Assembly: GCA_004017535.1 (NCBI GenBank)
Contig: SAJS01000002.1
Span: 434,001-498,000, forward strand
DNA from: Mesorhizobium sp.
GTDB taxonomy: Bacteria > Pseudomonadota > Alphaproteobacteria > Rhizobiales > Rhizobiaceae
Length of the DNA: 64,000 nucleotides
Direction: 5' to 3'
Shown: positions 1 through 8,269 of the stretch, in pieces
Numbering within the stretch: the first letter of the stretch is position 1
Layout of the letters: every line of letters starts with the position of its first letter
Translations under genes and position numbers: made by a program
Notes under the pieces: model-generated
What the model saw: only the letters and a program-made list of their open reading frames with translations
Told to the model about the DNA's origin: nothing
Database searches by the model: none

Positions 1-471
1 TCGGGCAATGGCCAGGGCCTGAAGGGCGAGGAGTCGCTCTACCGCAAGATCGGGATCGTCGATCTCTCCGCCGCGACCGACATCGCCAATGGCTCGTTCG
101 ATGCCGCCGACAAGCCGGTGGCACCGAAGGGCGTGCTCGATCCGTCGGTGACGCCGGCCAAGCTGACGCCGTTCATCGACATCAACGACAAGGGCGAGCT
201 CGGCCGTTTCGGCCTGCACAATGGCGCGCCGAACGACAGGAACAACCTGTCCGAGAAGTGGGAGGCTATGTCGCTGGCGCCCGTCCTCGATCCAAAACTG
301 CCCGACGACTATTTCCTGTTCGTCGCCAACGACAACGACTTCCTCACCCAGGACGGCTTCCAGGTCGGCGCGCCCTACAAGGCCGAGGACGGCGCCGATG
401 TCGACACCACCTTCCTGGTCTATCAGGTCACCCTGCCCGGACTGTCTGGGAACAGCCTCGCCGCGAACTAG
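1..471 (+). CDS. Esterase-like activity of phytase family protein, 3' part only
   Basis: The open frame enters from the left edge, so only about the last 156 residues are present and the start is outside the window. The visible part has the pattern seen near the end of the phytase-like esterase family: a SLAPVLDPKLPDDYFLFVAN segment (alert-on-energy-rich beta-propeller type), then NDNDF and a short hydrophobic end. The family is usually periplasmic or secreted, but a signal peptide cannot be checked here. The gene stops with TAG and is followed by two hairpins. The substrate is unknown. The assignment is by pattern recall only. Confidence 0.7.
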   Translation, partial: SGNGQGLKGEESLYRKIGIVDLSAATDIANGSFDAADKPVAPKGVLDPSVTPAKLTPFIDINDKGELGRFGLHNGAPNDRNNLSEKWEAMSLAPVLDPKLPDDYFLFVANDNDFLTQDGFQVGAPYKAEDGADVDTTFLVYQVTLPGLSGNSLAAN

Positions 472-478
472 TTCTGCT

Positions 479-568
479 TCAGCCGTATGCCGAGCGGGCA
501 TACGGCTGAGCGCGGAAGGGATGCATGAGCATCAGGCCTGCGATAGCATCGCGGGCCTGATTCATTTT
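479..568 (+). terminator. Double hairpin after the phytase-like gene
   Basis: The first stem is about 12 bp (480-491 with 497-508) around a 5-nt loop and has no T tract. The second stem pairs 531-538 with 554-561 and 540-544 with 548-552 around an AGC loop, and is followed by TCATTTTCG. The second looks like a rho-independent terminator. It ends just before the MATE gene starts, so it separates the two transcription units. Confidence 0.6.
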
Positions 569-578
569 CGGTGCTGCC

Positions 579-2045
579 ATGGATGATAAAAAGCCCGCTC
601 GCCGGCACGACCTGACCAGCGGGCCGATCCCGCGCACGCTGCTGCTGTTCGCGCTGCCGGTGCTGGGTTCCAACGTGCTGCAGTCGCTCAACGGCTCGAT
701 CAACGCGGTCTGGGTCGGCCGCTTCCTCGGCGAGGCGGCGCTGACGGCGACCTCCAACGCCAATCTGGTGCTGTTCCTGATCCTCGGCACGGTGTTCGGC
801 ATCGGCATGGCAGCGACCATCCTCGTGGCGCAGTCCGTCGGCGCGCGCGACCTGCCGGAGGCGAAGCGCATCGTCGGCACCAGTGCCACCTTCTTCTTCC
901 TCGTCTCGGTCGTGTTCGCCGTCTGCGGCTGGATCTGGGTCGATGCCATCCTGACCGGGCTCGGCACGCCGGCGGATGCCTTGCCGCTGGCGCGCAGCTA
1001 CCTGCGCATCATCTTCGTCGCCGTGCCGATGATGAACCTCCTGTCCTTCATCATGACCGTGCTGCGCGGCGCCGGCGACTCGCGAACCCCGTTCGTCTTC
1101 ATGGCGCTGGCGGTCGTGCTCGACGTCGTGCTCAACCCGCTGCTGATCCGCGGCGTCGGCCCCTTCCCCGAGCTCGGCATCGCCGGCTCGGCGACTTCGA
1201 CACTCATAAGCCAGACGGTGAGCGTCATCACCATCCTGATCGTGCTTTATGTTCGCAAGCACCCGCTGCGGCTGGCAGGCGCCGATCTTGCTCTGCTGCG
1301 GCCCGAGCCGGCGCTGCTGCGCATCGTCGTCTTCAAGGGCATCCCAATGGGCCTGCAGATGATCGTCATCTCGGCCGCGGCGCTCACCGTGATGGGCATC
1401 GTCAACTCCTACGGCTCGCAGGTCGCCGCCGCCTACGGCATCGCGGCGCAGCTCTGGACCTATATCCAGATGCCGGCTCTCGCGATCGGAGCCGCCGTCT
1501 CCTCGATGGCGGCGCAGAATGTCGGCGCCGGCCGCTGGGACCGCATCGGCAAGGTCGCGGCCTCGGGCGTCGGCTTCAACCTGGTGCTGACCGGCGCGCT
1601 GGTGGCGCTGCTCTTCGTCTTCGACCGCCCGGTGCTCAGCCTCTTCCTCAGCAGTGACAGCACTGCGATCGACATTGCCGCTCATATCAACAGGGTGGCG
1701 TCCTGGTCGTTCATCCTGTTCGGCATCACGATCGTGCTGTTCGCCACGGTGCGCGCCACCGGCGCCGTCATGCCGCCGCTGATCATCCTGATCATCTCGG
1801 TGTTGTTCATTCGCACCGGCTTTGCCTATTCGATGCGCAGCGTCATCGGCCAGGAGGCGCTGTGGTGGAGCTTTCCGGCCGGCTCGATCGCCTCGCTGGT
1901 GCTCGCCGCCGCCTATTATCGCCTCGGCCGCTGGCGCACCACGCATATGATCGAGGGCCGGCCGGCGGCCGGCGAGCCGCCCGACACCGGCCTCGGCGTG
2001 CCGCGCCAGCGCGCCAATCTTGCGCCTGAGACACCGGCCAGCTGA
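579..2045 (+). CDS. MATE family efflux transporter
   Basis: A 488-residue integral membrane protein with about 12 hydrophobic segments, the normal MATE size. The N-terminal region (TSGPIPRTLLLFALPVLGSNVLQSL) and the repeated half around residues 245-270 (KGIPMGLQMIVISAAALTVM) fit the two MatE domains. MATE proteins exchange Na+ or H+ for cationic drugs or metabolites at the inner membrane; the substrate cannot be read from sequence. The start ATG lies 10 bp after the upstream terminator tail and its Shine-Dalgarno is weak. The 3' end runs directly into a 105-bp palindromic repeat. The gene stands alone on this strand. Confidence 0.9.
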   Translation: MDDKKPARRHDLTSGPIPRTLLLFALPVLGSNVLQSLNGSINAVWVGRFLGEAALTATSNANLVLFLILGTVFGIGMAATILVAQSVGARDLPEAKRIVGTSATFFFLVSVVFAVCGWIWVDAILTGLGTPADALPLARSYLRIIFVAVPMMNLLSFIMTVLRGAGDSRTPFVFMALAVVLDVVLNPLLIRGVGPFPELGIAGSATSTLISQTVSVITILIVLYVRKHPLRLAGADLALLRPEPALLRIVVFKGIPMGLQMIVISAAALTVMGIVNSYGSQVAAAYGIAAQLWTYIQMPALAIGAAVSSMAAQNVGAGRWDRIGKVAASGVGFNLVLTGALVALLFVFDRPVLSLFLSSDSTAIDIAAHINRVASWSFILFGITIVLFATVRATGAVMPPLIILIISVLFIRTGFAYSMRSVIGQEALWWSFPAGSIASLVLAAAYYRLGRWRTTHMIEGRPAAGEPPDTGLGVPRQRANLAPETPAS

Positions 2046-2048
2046 GAT

Positions 2049-2153
2049 CTAGAGCAATTCCAGGAAAAGTGTGGGCGGTTTTCCGTCCGGAATTGCGTAA
2101 AAACAAGGAGATAGAGCGGTTTGCCGTTTCCATGAAACGGTGAAGCGCTCTAG
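2049..2153. repeat. Bipartite palindromic repeat, copy 1 (105 bp)
   Basis: The element begins CTAGAGC and ends GCTCTAG. It folds into two hairpins: the first pairs GCAATTCC with GGAATTGC outside and GGAAAA with TTTTCC inside; the second pairs CGTTTC with GAAACG around CAT, inside AGAGCG/CGCTCT arms. A copy of identical length lies at 19493-19597 and a half copy at 5411-5467. It sits between convergent genes, starting 3 bp after the MATE stop, and its right end contains the TAG stop of the MFS gene. It may help end both transcripts; that is inference. Confidence 0.85.
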
Positions 2154-3349
2154 CGCGCGTATTTGGCGCCGAAACCGAGCGCCACCATCGAGAAGACGAT
2201 GATCATGCCGGCAAATGCGAGGCTTGCCGTCGTCGCGCTCGCCAGGCCTGACAAGACGCCGATGCCGATCACCGGCAGCGCGTTGCCGCAGAAGCAGCAG
2301 ATGAAGAAGACCGAGACCACCTCGGCGCGACGGTCGGCCGGCGCGATCTGATTCACCACCTGCAGGCCGCCGCGATAGCCAAGCGCCGCCGCCGCGCCGC
2401 AGACCGCGGTCGCCGCGATCATGAGCGCCATCGAGGCGTAGATTTGCGCCGCGACGACCAGCGCCACGGCCGGGATCATCAGCGCCAGCGCGGCGAGCAT
2501 GGTGGAACGGGCGGACAACCGGGCGGTGCCGACAATCGTCGCCGCCGCTACGATCGACAGCTCGAAGAAAAGCCCGCCGGCTTCGGCATGATTGGTCACG
2601 TGCAGCTGCTGCGCCAGGATGCTCGGGGCCAGCGCGGCATAGAAGCCTACCAGGGCCATGGCGCCGAAACCGGTCACCGCCGGCGCCACGAATTGCGCGC
2701 GGACATTGTCGGGCACCGAAAGCCGTGGCCGCAGCGAGACGTCCGAGAGCCGCCCCGGACTGGAGACCGTTTCCCGCGTGCGCCAGATCAGCACGATCAC
2801 CAGCGCAAGCAGGACGAGATAGACGGCAAATGTGAGCCTGAGCGGCCAGGGCGCATATTGGGCGAGCAGGCCCGCCATGAGCGCGCCGACGCCGAGACCT
2901 ATGAAATTGGTGCTGGTGGTGATGATAGCGGCGCGCGACTTGTCCTTGCCTTCGATCAGCTCGGCCAGCCAAGCAGTGCCCGCACCCGCGCCGACCCCGA
3001 TGCCGAGGCCGCTCAGAATGCGGGCGATGTCGAGCCAGGCGAGGTTTTCGGCGAAGAGGAAGAACACCGCGCTGACCACGGCAACCCCCATCGCGGCGAG
3101 CGCGGCGGGGCGGCGGCCGATCACATCCGACACCCGGCCGAAAAACAGCAGCGCCCCCAGATTGCCGACCACATAGACCGCGTAGACCAGCGTCAGCGTG
3201 ACCTGCGAGAAGCCGAAGGCCTGCTTGTAGATGATGTAGAGCGGGGTCAGCGCGGTGCTGCCGGCAAAAAGCGCGGCGATCATGGCGGCTACGGCGGCCT
3301 TTCCGCCAAGCTCATAGTCACGCGCCATGGTTTGAGCGTAGCTGGTCAT
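2150..3349 (-). CDS. MFS transporter
   Basis: A 399-residue protein with 12 predicted membrane segments. The GRVSDVIGRRP segment between helices 2 and 3 is the MFS signature loop. The start at 3349 (MTSYAQ) is preferred over an in-frame ATG nine codons upstream because CGGAG lies 7 nt before it. Substrate unknown; a role in drug or metabolite efflux is the usual assumption for this type. The gene diverges from the TMEM175-like gene, and a 25-bp palindrome lies between them at 3417-3441. The stop codon is provided by the edge of a dispersed repeat. Confidence 0.88.
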   Translation of the reverse strand: MTSYAQTMARDYELGGKAAVAAMIAALFAGSTALTPLYIIYKQAFGFSQVTLTLVYAVYVVGNLGALLFFGRVSDVIGRRPAALAAMGVAVVSAVFFLFAENLAWLDIARILSGLGIGVGAGAGTAWLAELIEGKDKSRAAIITTSTNFIGLGVGALMAGLLAQYAPWPLRLTFAVYLVLLALVIVLIWRTRETVSSPGRLSDVSLRPRLSVPDNVRAQFVAPAVTGFGAMALVGFYAALAPSILAQQLHVTNHAEAGGLFFELSIVAAATIVGTARLSARSTMLAALALMIPAVALVVAAQIYASMALMIAATAVCGAAAALGYRGGLQVVNQIAPADRRAEVVSVFFICCFCGNALPVIGIGVLSGLASATTASLAFAGMIIVFSMVALGFGAKYAR

Positions 3350-3416
3350 GGCTAACTCCGAGGGTTGCAAGCCCAACGCCTATATAATGGCGCCGTTCCA
3401 CCCGGCGGACGCCCTC

Positions 3417-3441
3417 CTGACAATCCTGACAGGATGGTCAG
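3417..3441. promoter_or_regulatory. 25-bp near-perfect palindrome between divergent genes
   Basis: The left half CTGACAATCCTG and right half CAGGATGGTCAG are inverted copies with one mismatched pair around a central A. It lies 68 bp upstream of the MFS start and 46 bp upstream of the TMEM175-like start. This is the size and symmetry expected for a dimeric repressor operator, but no regulator gene is adjacent. Confidence 0.55.
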
Positions 3442-3486
3442 ACGCGGCATCCTCTCGTAACGTCTAGGCAGAGCGAGGGAGGAACC

Positions 3487-4062
3487 ATGGGCAAGGGACG
3501 GGTCGAGGCATTCACCGATGGCGTTGTCGCCATCATCATCACCATCATGGTGCTGGAGCTGAAGGTGCCGCATGGCGAGGATTTTTCCGCCCTTTTGCCG
3601 CTGTGGCCGGTCTTCTTCTGCTATGTTCTCTCCTTCATCAATGTCGGCATCTACTGGAACAACCTGCACAACATGTTCCACACCGTGCAGCGCGTCGACG
3701 GGCGCGTGCTGTGGGCCAATTTGAACTTGTTGTTCTGGCTGTCGCTGATGCCGGTGACCACGGCCTTTATGGGAGAGAACCACTTCGCTCCGGTTCCGGT
3801 CGCCGTCTATGGCATCGATCTCGTGCTTTGCGCCGTCGCTTATACCATTCTGGTCATCAAGCTTCGCCACCTGCACGGCGCCGACACGACCTTCGCCAAG
3901 GCCGTCGGCCACGACGAGAAAGGCAAGATTTCACTGGCGCTCTACACCGCCGCCGTTCTGCTCAGCTTTCTCAACCAATGGATCAGCGTGGCGATCTACG
4001 TGCTTGTAGCGGCCGTCTGGTTTGCGCCCGACAAGCGCTTCGAGAGGCTGGTCGACAAATAG
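3487..4062 (+). CDS. TMEM175 (DUF1211) family ion channel-like protein
   Basis: A 191-residue membrane protein with about six hydrophobic segments. The first helix carries the family signature: RVEAFTDGVVAIIITIMVLE, matching the RxxxFSDGVxAIxxTxL pattern of TMEM175/DUF1211 proteins, with Asp in place of the usual Ser. Family members form K+-selective or proton-permeable channels in the membrane; activity here is inferred only from family membership. A good Shine-Dalgarno (GGGAGGA) is 4 nt before the ATG. It converges with the small gene at 4067-4348, leaving only 4 bp between stops. Confidence 0.85.
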   Translation: MGKGRVEAFTDGVVAIIITIMVLELKVPHGEDFSALLPLWPVFFCYVLSFINVGIYWNNLHNMFHTVQRVDGRVLWANLNLLFWLSLMPVTTAFMGENHFAPVPVAVYGIDLVLCAVAYTILVIKLRHLHGADTTFAKAVGHDEKGKISLALYTAAVLLSFLNQWISVAIYVLVAAVWFAPDKRFERLVDK

Positions 4063-4066
4063 GAAC

Positions 4067-4348
4067 CTATTTCCGCATCGCTTTCAGCTTCTCGGCCGCC
4101 GAGGCGGCAAGGTCGGCATAGCGCTCCTCCAGCCGCTCGGCCGCCTTGATGATCGGGAAGTCATGGCCGAACTTCTCCAGCGCCAGCCGCAGCTTCTCGG
4201 CGAAATCGGCCTGCTTCTCCAGCGCCGCGAACAACGTTTTCACCTGCGTCTCGCTTATATCGGGATTGGCGAGCATCTTGGGCACCTCGCGGCCCATCTC
4301 GTCGCCATTGGCGGTCTGTTCTTTGAGGATTCCGATCCAGTCGGTCAA
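4067..4348 (-). CDS. Small hypothetical protein
   Basis: A 93-residue soluble protein, rich in Ala, Glu and Lys and mostly predicted helical, beginning MTDWIGILKEQ. Third-position GC is high and regular, as in neighbouring real genes, which supports coding. I do not recognise a domain. It converges with the TMEM175-like gene and is divergent from the SDR gene; the gap to the SDR gene contains three direct repeats of 23-24 bp. Confidence 0.65.
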   Translation of the reverse strand: MTDWIGILKEQTANGDEMGREVPKMLANPDISETQVKTLFAALEKQADFAEKLRLALEKFGHDFPIIKAAERLEERYADLAASAAEKLKAMRK

Positions 4349-4396
4349 ATGCCGAGCTCCTTTTTCAGGACAGCATGCGCGGCAGGCACGGCGATG

Positions 4397-4466
4397 GTCA
4401 ACCCGTTGCGACTGTAAGTCGTCAACCCGTTGCCGCTCTTGCGGTCAACCCGTTGCGGCTGTCGCC
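4397..4466. repeat. Three tandem 23/24-bp direct repeats (iteron-like)
   Basis: GTCAACCCGTTGC occurs exactly at 4397-4409, 4421-4433 and 4444-4456, with similar sequence after each copy (CGCT/GACT/GGCT). The spacing is 24 then 23 bp, about two helical turns. The block lies between divergent genes, 80-150 bp upstream of the SDR start, so it could be a multi-site activator or repressor target. Confidence 0.6.
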
Positions 4467-4546
4467 GTCGCTCATCGGGACTATCCAGCCTTGCCTCGGC
4501 GGCGGTGAGCGTTAAGTTCGGCGCGACCCGAACAAGGATGGAAACC

Positions 4547-5413
4547 ATGACCAGCAACGCCGAAATCCAGACCGCCCTGCCCGCTTTCGCCTCGGGCAAT
4601 GTCGCCGTCATCACAGGCGGCGCCAGCGGCATCGGCCTCGCCGCCGCGAAACGGTTCGCGGCGATGGGCATGAAGACGGTGCTCGCCGACATAGGCGGCG
4701 TGCGCCTCGATCAGGCGACGGAGGCTGTCGCCGCGATCGCCGGCAAGGATTCCGTCCTCCCGATCCCGACCGACGTCTCCAAGGCCGAAGAGGTCGACCG
4801 GCTGGCGGAGCTCGCTTACGGCGCCTTCGGTGCGGTGTCGGTGCTGATGAACAATGCCGGCGTCGGCAATAATCCAGGTAAGCCATGGGAGAACCGCGAC
4901 GCCTGGAAGCGGTTGCTCGACATCAATTTCTGGGGCGTGGTGCATGGCGTCGAAGCCTTTGCGCCGCGCATGCTCGCAGCTGGAAAACCGGGGCTCATCA
5001 TCAACACCGGGTCCAAGCAGGGCATCACCACGCCGCCCGGCAATCTCGCCTACAACGTCTCCAAGGCCGGCGTGAAGACGTTTACCGAGGGGCTGGCGCA
5101 CGCACTCCGCAACGAGCCGGAGACGAAAGTGTCGGCGCATCTGCTGATTCCCGGTTTCACCTACACCGGCCTGACCGAAGGCGTGACGGAAAAGCCCGCC
5201 GGCGCCTGGACCGGCGAGCAGGTGATAGACTTCATGCTGGCATCGCTCGTCGATGGCGATTTTTACATCCTGTGCCCCGACAACGAGGTGGCGCGGCCGA
5301 CGGATGAAAAGCGCATGGCCTGGGCGATCGGCGACATCATCGAGAACCGCCCTGCCTTGTCGCGCTGGCATCCCGATCACAAGGACGCCTTCGCGGCCTT
5401 CATGAACCGCTAA
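4547..5413 (+). CDS. SDR family NAD(P)-dependent oxidoreductase
   Basis: A 288-residue short-chain dehydrogenase. The cofactor loop is TGGASGIGLAAAKRF near residues 24-38, the NNAG motif follows, and the catalytic Tyr-Lys pair is in AYNVSKAG. The start at 4547 is chosen because AAGGATGG precedes it by 5 nt; an in-frame ATG at 4538 overlaps that ribosome-binding site, and the longer frame back to 4430 would read through the direct repeats. The substrate is unknown; relatives act on alcohols, sugars or hydroxy acids. The TAA stop is fused to a half-copy of the bipartite repeat. Confidence 0.88.
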   Translation: MTSNAEIQTALPAFASGNVAVITGGASGIGLAAAKRFAAMGMKTVLADIGGVRLDQATEAVAAIAGKDSVLPIPTDVSKAEEVDRLAELAYGAFGAVSVLMNNAGVGNNPGKPWENRDAWKRLLDINFWGVVHGVEAFAPRMLAAGKPGLIINTGSKQGITTPPGNLAYNVSKAGVKTFTEGLAHALRNEPETKVSAHLLIPGFTYTGLTEGVTEKPAGAWTGEQVIDFMLASLVDGDFYILCPDNEVARPTDEKRMAWAIGDIIENRPALSRWHPDHKDAFAAFMNR

Positions 5414-5467
5414 GCAATTCCAGGAAAAGTGCATAGCGGTTTTCCGTCCGGAATTGTGTAAAAGCAA
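5411..5467. repeat. Bipartite repeat, half copy (first hairpin only)
   Basis: This matches the first half of the 105-bp repeats: GCAATTCC and GGAATTGT arms around GGAAAA and TTTTCC, with AAAAGTGCATAGCGGTTTT in the middle. It begins in the SDR stop codon and lies between convergent genes (SDR and the iron-permease-family gene). The second hairpin is missing. Confidence 0.75.
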
Positions 5468-5481
5468 ATACTGACGGCCCT

Positions 5482-5976
5482 TCAAGCGGCCGCTTTCTTC
5501 TTGGAGGTGTTCTTCCCGGCCGCAGGCTTCTTTGCGGTCGCGCTGGTGGTCTTGGCTGCATGCCTCGTACCGTTCTTTCCGGCCGTGGCCTTGTCGGTCG
5601 CCTTTTCGGCAATCTCGCGATCGTGGCGTTTTGCCGCCGCCTCGCATTTGGAGCGGATCTCCTCGACCTCGGATTCCGTCAGGTGCTCGATGCCGATGAA
5701 ATGATTATGGGCGCGGCTGACCCTGATCAGCTCGTCCAACTTGGCCTGGATCGCCGCGCCGTCGCGGTTCTGCGTGTTCTGGATCAGGAACACCATCAGG
5801 AAGGTGACGATGGTGGTGCCGGTGTTGATGACGAGTTGCCAGGTGTCCGAAAAGCCGAAGATCGGGCCGCTTGCCGCCCATACGACCACGATCAGCACAC
5901 AGATGACGAAAGTCCACGGCAGGCCGGCCAGATGCGCCACCCAATTGGCTACCTTGCTAAAAGTTCTCTCGATCAT
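5482..5976 (-). CDS. Low-affinity iron permease family protein with a basic tail
   Basis: A 164-residue protein with two membrane segments (about residues 20-40 and 50-72). The WTFVICVLIVVVWAASGPIF and QNTQNRD segments match the bacterial low-affinity iron permease family (PF04120). The start at 5976 (MIERTFSK) is supported by AGAAGGA 7 nt upstream; the frame is open 16 codons further without a site. Residues from about 125 to the end are a Lys/Ala/Thr-rich tail like that of histone H1-type proteins, which is not part of the family core. Iron transport itself is not demonstrated for the bacterial members. Confidence 0.8.
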   Translation of the reverse strand: MIERTFSKVANWVAHLAGLPWTFVICVLIVVVWAASGPIFGFSDTWQLVINTGTTIVTFLMVFLIQNTQNRDGAAIQAKLDELIRVSRAHNHFIGIEHLTESEVEEIRSKCEAAAKRHDREIAEKATDKATAGKNGTRHAAKTTSATAKKPAAGKNTSKKKAAA

Positions 5977-6301
5977 GCAAGTCCTTCTGAAACTGTGGAT
6001 GTAAGAGCATCTGCGGAGAAACAAGCTGCCGCCGCCTCAGGTTCCAAGGGTGTGAATTTTGGTGCCTACACGCGGCCTTAATCAGACACACGCCAGAAGC
6101 GCAGGCGCGTGAAGAAACGCCTTATCGGTTTTTGCTTGCGATAGTGCCGGTGCAGGCAGGAGAGCCTGTTCCTTCCGCCCCACGGCGGTTTGCCTCCAGC
6201 CCCTTTCCGCCGCGCCACCCCGCATGGCGGAAGGGGCAACCGCTCCCAACAGAGGCTACCATCCAGACAGCGCCGTTATGCTTTCAACGGCATCCTGTGT
6301 G
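5977..6301. other. Intergenic stretch with one G+C hairpin
   Basis: No convincing gene on either strand. An imperfect stem pairs 6200-6211 with 6226-6236 (CCCCTTTCCGCC with GGCGGAAGGGG, one bulged T). It lies downstream of the hexapeptide acyltransferase gene on the minus strand but has no T tract, so a terminator role is uncertain. The remainder would hold the promoter of the iron-permease-family gene. Confidence 0.4.
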
Positions 6302-6943
6302 TCAGTGAGTATTGCCTTCCCAGCGATCGAGGAAGGCCTCTATCGGCAAGGCCTGCATGTCGGGGATTGCACTCGCCAGTCTCTCCGGCGCCCAGTCCCA
6401 CCAGGCCAGGGCCTCGATACGCGCCGCGATGGCCGTTGGGAAGCGTTCGCGCAACGGCTCTGCCGGAACGCCGGCGACAATCGTGTAGGGCGCGACGTCA
6501 CGCGTCACCACGGCATTGGCGCCGATGACGGCGCCGTTGCCAATCGCAACGCCCGGCATGATGACCGCGCCGTGGCCGATCCAGACATCGTGTCCGACAC
6601 TGACCGATTTGGCTTGCCGGCGCGAGCGGAATTCGGTGTCGACGCCCAGCCAGCGGAAATACTCGTTCGGCCGGTAGCTGACCTTATGCTGCGTCAGCCG
6701 CTCGATCGGGTGCTCGAGCGCGTTGATGCGGCTGTTGGCGGCGATCGAGCAGAACTTGCCGATCGTCGTGTAGATCGCCTCGCAATGGCGCTCGAAATAG
6801 GAAAAGTCGCCGACGCTCACCTCGCGCAGGATCACCCGCTCGCCGATCGAGGCATAGCGGCCGAGCTTGCATGCCTTGAGCTCCGCCGTCGGATGGATGC
6901 GCGGCTCGGGATCTTTCAGGACAAGGTTTTCAGAACGGTCCAT
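6302..6943 (-). CDS. Hexapeptide-repeat acyltransferase, phosphonate-metabolism type
   Basis: A 213-residue left-handed beta-helix acyltransferase. Isoleucine-patch repeats run through about residues 20-160 (IGERVILREVSVGDF, VWIGHGAVIMPGVAIGNGAVIGANAVVTRDV), with the active-site His in VGHDVWIGHGA and the PYTIVAGVPA end seen in xenobiotic and serine acetyltransferases. The HCEAIYTTIGKFCSIA and NALEHPIERLTQHKVSYRPNEYF segments resemble the acyltransferases found in phosphonate (phn) clusters. No phn gene is nearby, so the acceptor is uncertain; a chloramphenicol- or streptogramin-type acetyltransferase is the alternative. Confidence 0.78.
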   Translation of the reverse strand: MDRSENLVLKDPEPRIHPTAELKACKLGRYASIGERVILREVSVGDFSYFERHCEAIYTTIGKFCSIAANSRINALEHPIERLTQHKVSYRPNEYFRWLGVDTEFRSRRQAKSVSVGHDVWIGHGAVIMPGVAIGNGAVIGANAVVTRDVAPYTIVAGVPAEPLRERFPTAIAARIEALAWWDWAPERLASAIPDMQALPIEAFLDRWEGNTH

Positions 6944-7002
6944 GCTCCGGCTTTACGCCCGAGCGATTGCCCCCGCAAGCGGGACAGATAATCCGCTCGA
7001 AC

Positions 7003-7488
7003 CTATTGCGGCTTGCCCTTGGTCCACACCACGTTCTGGCCGTAGAGCGGCACGGTCGTGACCGACATCTTGGCCGAGCCGTTCTGCACCTGGCGCGAAT
7101 GCGACAGATAGATCAGCGTCTCATTCTTCCTGTCGTAGATGCGGTTCACCACCTGCTTCTTCCAGATCAGGCTGAGGCCCTGCTTGAACACTTCCTCGCC
7201 GCCCTCGCCCATGTCGATATCGCCGATGGTGATCGGCCCGGTCTGGCGGCAGGATATCGAGGAATCGGACGGATCCTCGAACCAGTTGCCCTTATGCAGC
7301 CGGTCGATGATGCTGCGATCGAAATAGGCGACGTGGCAGGTGACGCCATCGACCTTCGGGTCCTTGATGGCGTCGATCATGATGTCGTTGCCGACCCAGT
7401 CGACACCCACTTTACCCACTTCTTCAGCCATGGCCGCGCCGGCGCTGAGAGCAAGACATACGGCGAACAAGCCGATCAGTTTTCGCAA
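7003..7488 (-). CDS. creA: CreA family periplasmic protein
   Basis: A 161-residue exported protein. The first about 20 residues form a signal peptide (KLIGLFAVCLALSAGAAMA, cleaved before EEVGKV). The mature part has the CreA core: VGVDWVGNDI, AIKDPKVDGVTCHVAYFD and a SxSCRQTGPI segment. The start is a TTG at 7488, because a perfect AGGAGG lies 6 nt upstream at 7495-7500; the frame is open to 7665 but has no such site and would hide the signal peptide. CreA's biochemical role is unknown despite its old name, catabolite regulation protein A. It is divergent from the SCO gene. Confidence 0.88.
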   Translation of the reverse strand: MRKLIGLFAVCLALSAGAAMAEEVGKVGVDWVGNDIMIDAIKDPKVDGVTCHVAYFDRSIIDRLHKGNWFEDPSDSSISCRQTGPITIGDIDMGEGGEEVFKQGLSLIWKKQVVNRIYDRKNETLIYLSHSRQVQNGSAKMSVTTVPLYGQNVVWTKGKPQ

Positions 7489-7684
7489 AGGTGGCCTCCT
7501 GGGTTGGCGTTTGCCGATGTCAGGTGGGACAGGATCGTGGCGTTTGCAAGCCGCCCGATACGGGTTTGTGCGCCCGGCTGGATCTCTGCTTGCGGCAACG
7601 CGACATCTTTGCGTGCCCGGCGCCGACCCGTTAAGACTGTCGCCAAAACTGGCTGCCCAAAGCAATCACGACGGACATTCACTG

Positions 7685-8269
7685 ATGATGCGTTCAATCC
7701 TGGTCGGCATTCTCGTCCTGATGGCGGCGGGCATCGGCTGGCTGACATTCGACTGGTACCGCGGCCATTATGGGGGCGAGCCCTTCGGCGCGCCCTTCAC
7801 GCTGGTCGACCAGAAAGGCGCGCCGATCACCGAAGCCGCCTTCAGGGGCCACCCGAGCGTCGTCTTCTTCGGCTTCACCCATTGCCCGGAAGTCTGCCCG
7901 ACAACCCTGTTCGAGCTGGCCGGCTGGCTGAAGACGATGGGCGACAGCGGCAAGAACCTCAACGCCTATTTCGTCACCGTCGATCCGGAGCGCGACACGC
8001 CGGAGACGATGAACACCTATGTCAGCAACTTCTCCGACCGCATCACCGGCATCACCGGCGATCCGGACAAGGTGCATGCCATGGCCAAGGCCTTCGGCAT
8101 CTATTGGAAGAAGGTCGACACCGGTGACGGCGACTACACGATGGACCATACGGCCTCGGTGCTGCTGCTCAACGCCAAGGGCGATTTCGCCGGCACCATC
8201 GCCTATGGCGAGAGCGCCGACACCGCCGTCGCCAAGCTGAAGCGGCTGGCTGCCGGCGGGCAAACCTGA
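7685..8269 (+). CDS. SCO1/SenC family copper chaperone
   Basis: A 194-residue thioredoxin-fold protein anchored by one N-terminal helix (about residues 4-22). The copper-binding CPEVC motif is at residues 67-71 and the third ligand is the His in [17 protein letters not shown] is also conserved in the family. SCO proteins deliver copper to the CuA site of cytochrome c oxidase in the periplasm. Two adjacent ATGs give MM; either could be the start and the Shine-Dalgarno is weak. Its TGA overlaps the prmA ATG by one base, so the two are co-transcribed although functionally unrelated. Confidence 0.92.
   Translation: MMRSILVGILVLMAAGIGWLTFDWYRGHYGGEPFGAPFTLVDQKGAPITEAAFRGHPSVVFFGFTHCPEVCPTTLFELAGWLKTMGDSGKNLNAYFVTVDPERDTPETMNTYVSNFSDRITGITGDPDKVHAMAKAFGIYWKKVDTGDGDYTMDHTASVLLLNAKGDFAGTIAYGESADTAVAKLKRLAAGGQT

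Noticed and set aside
468..1946. A 492-codon minus-strand open frame opposite the MATE gene
   Set aside because: Charged, repetitive shadow of a membrane protein gene.
4397..4466. CRISPR array
   Set aside because: Only three units with 10-11-bp spacers, too short for a CRISPR array, and no cas gene.
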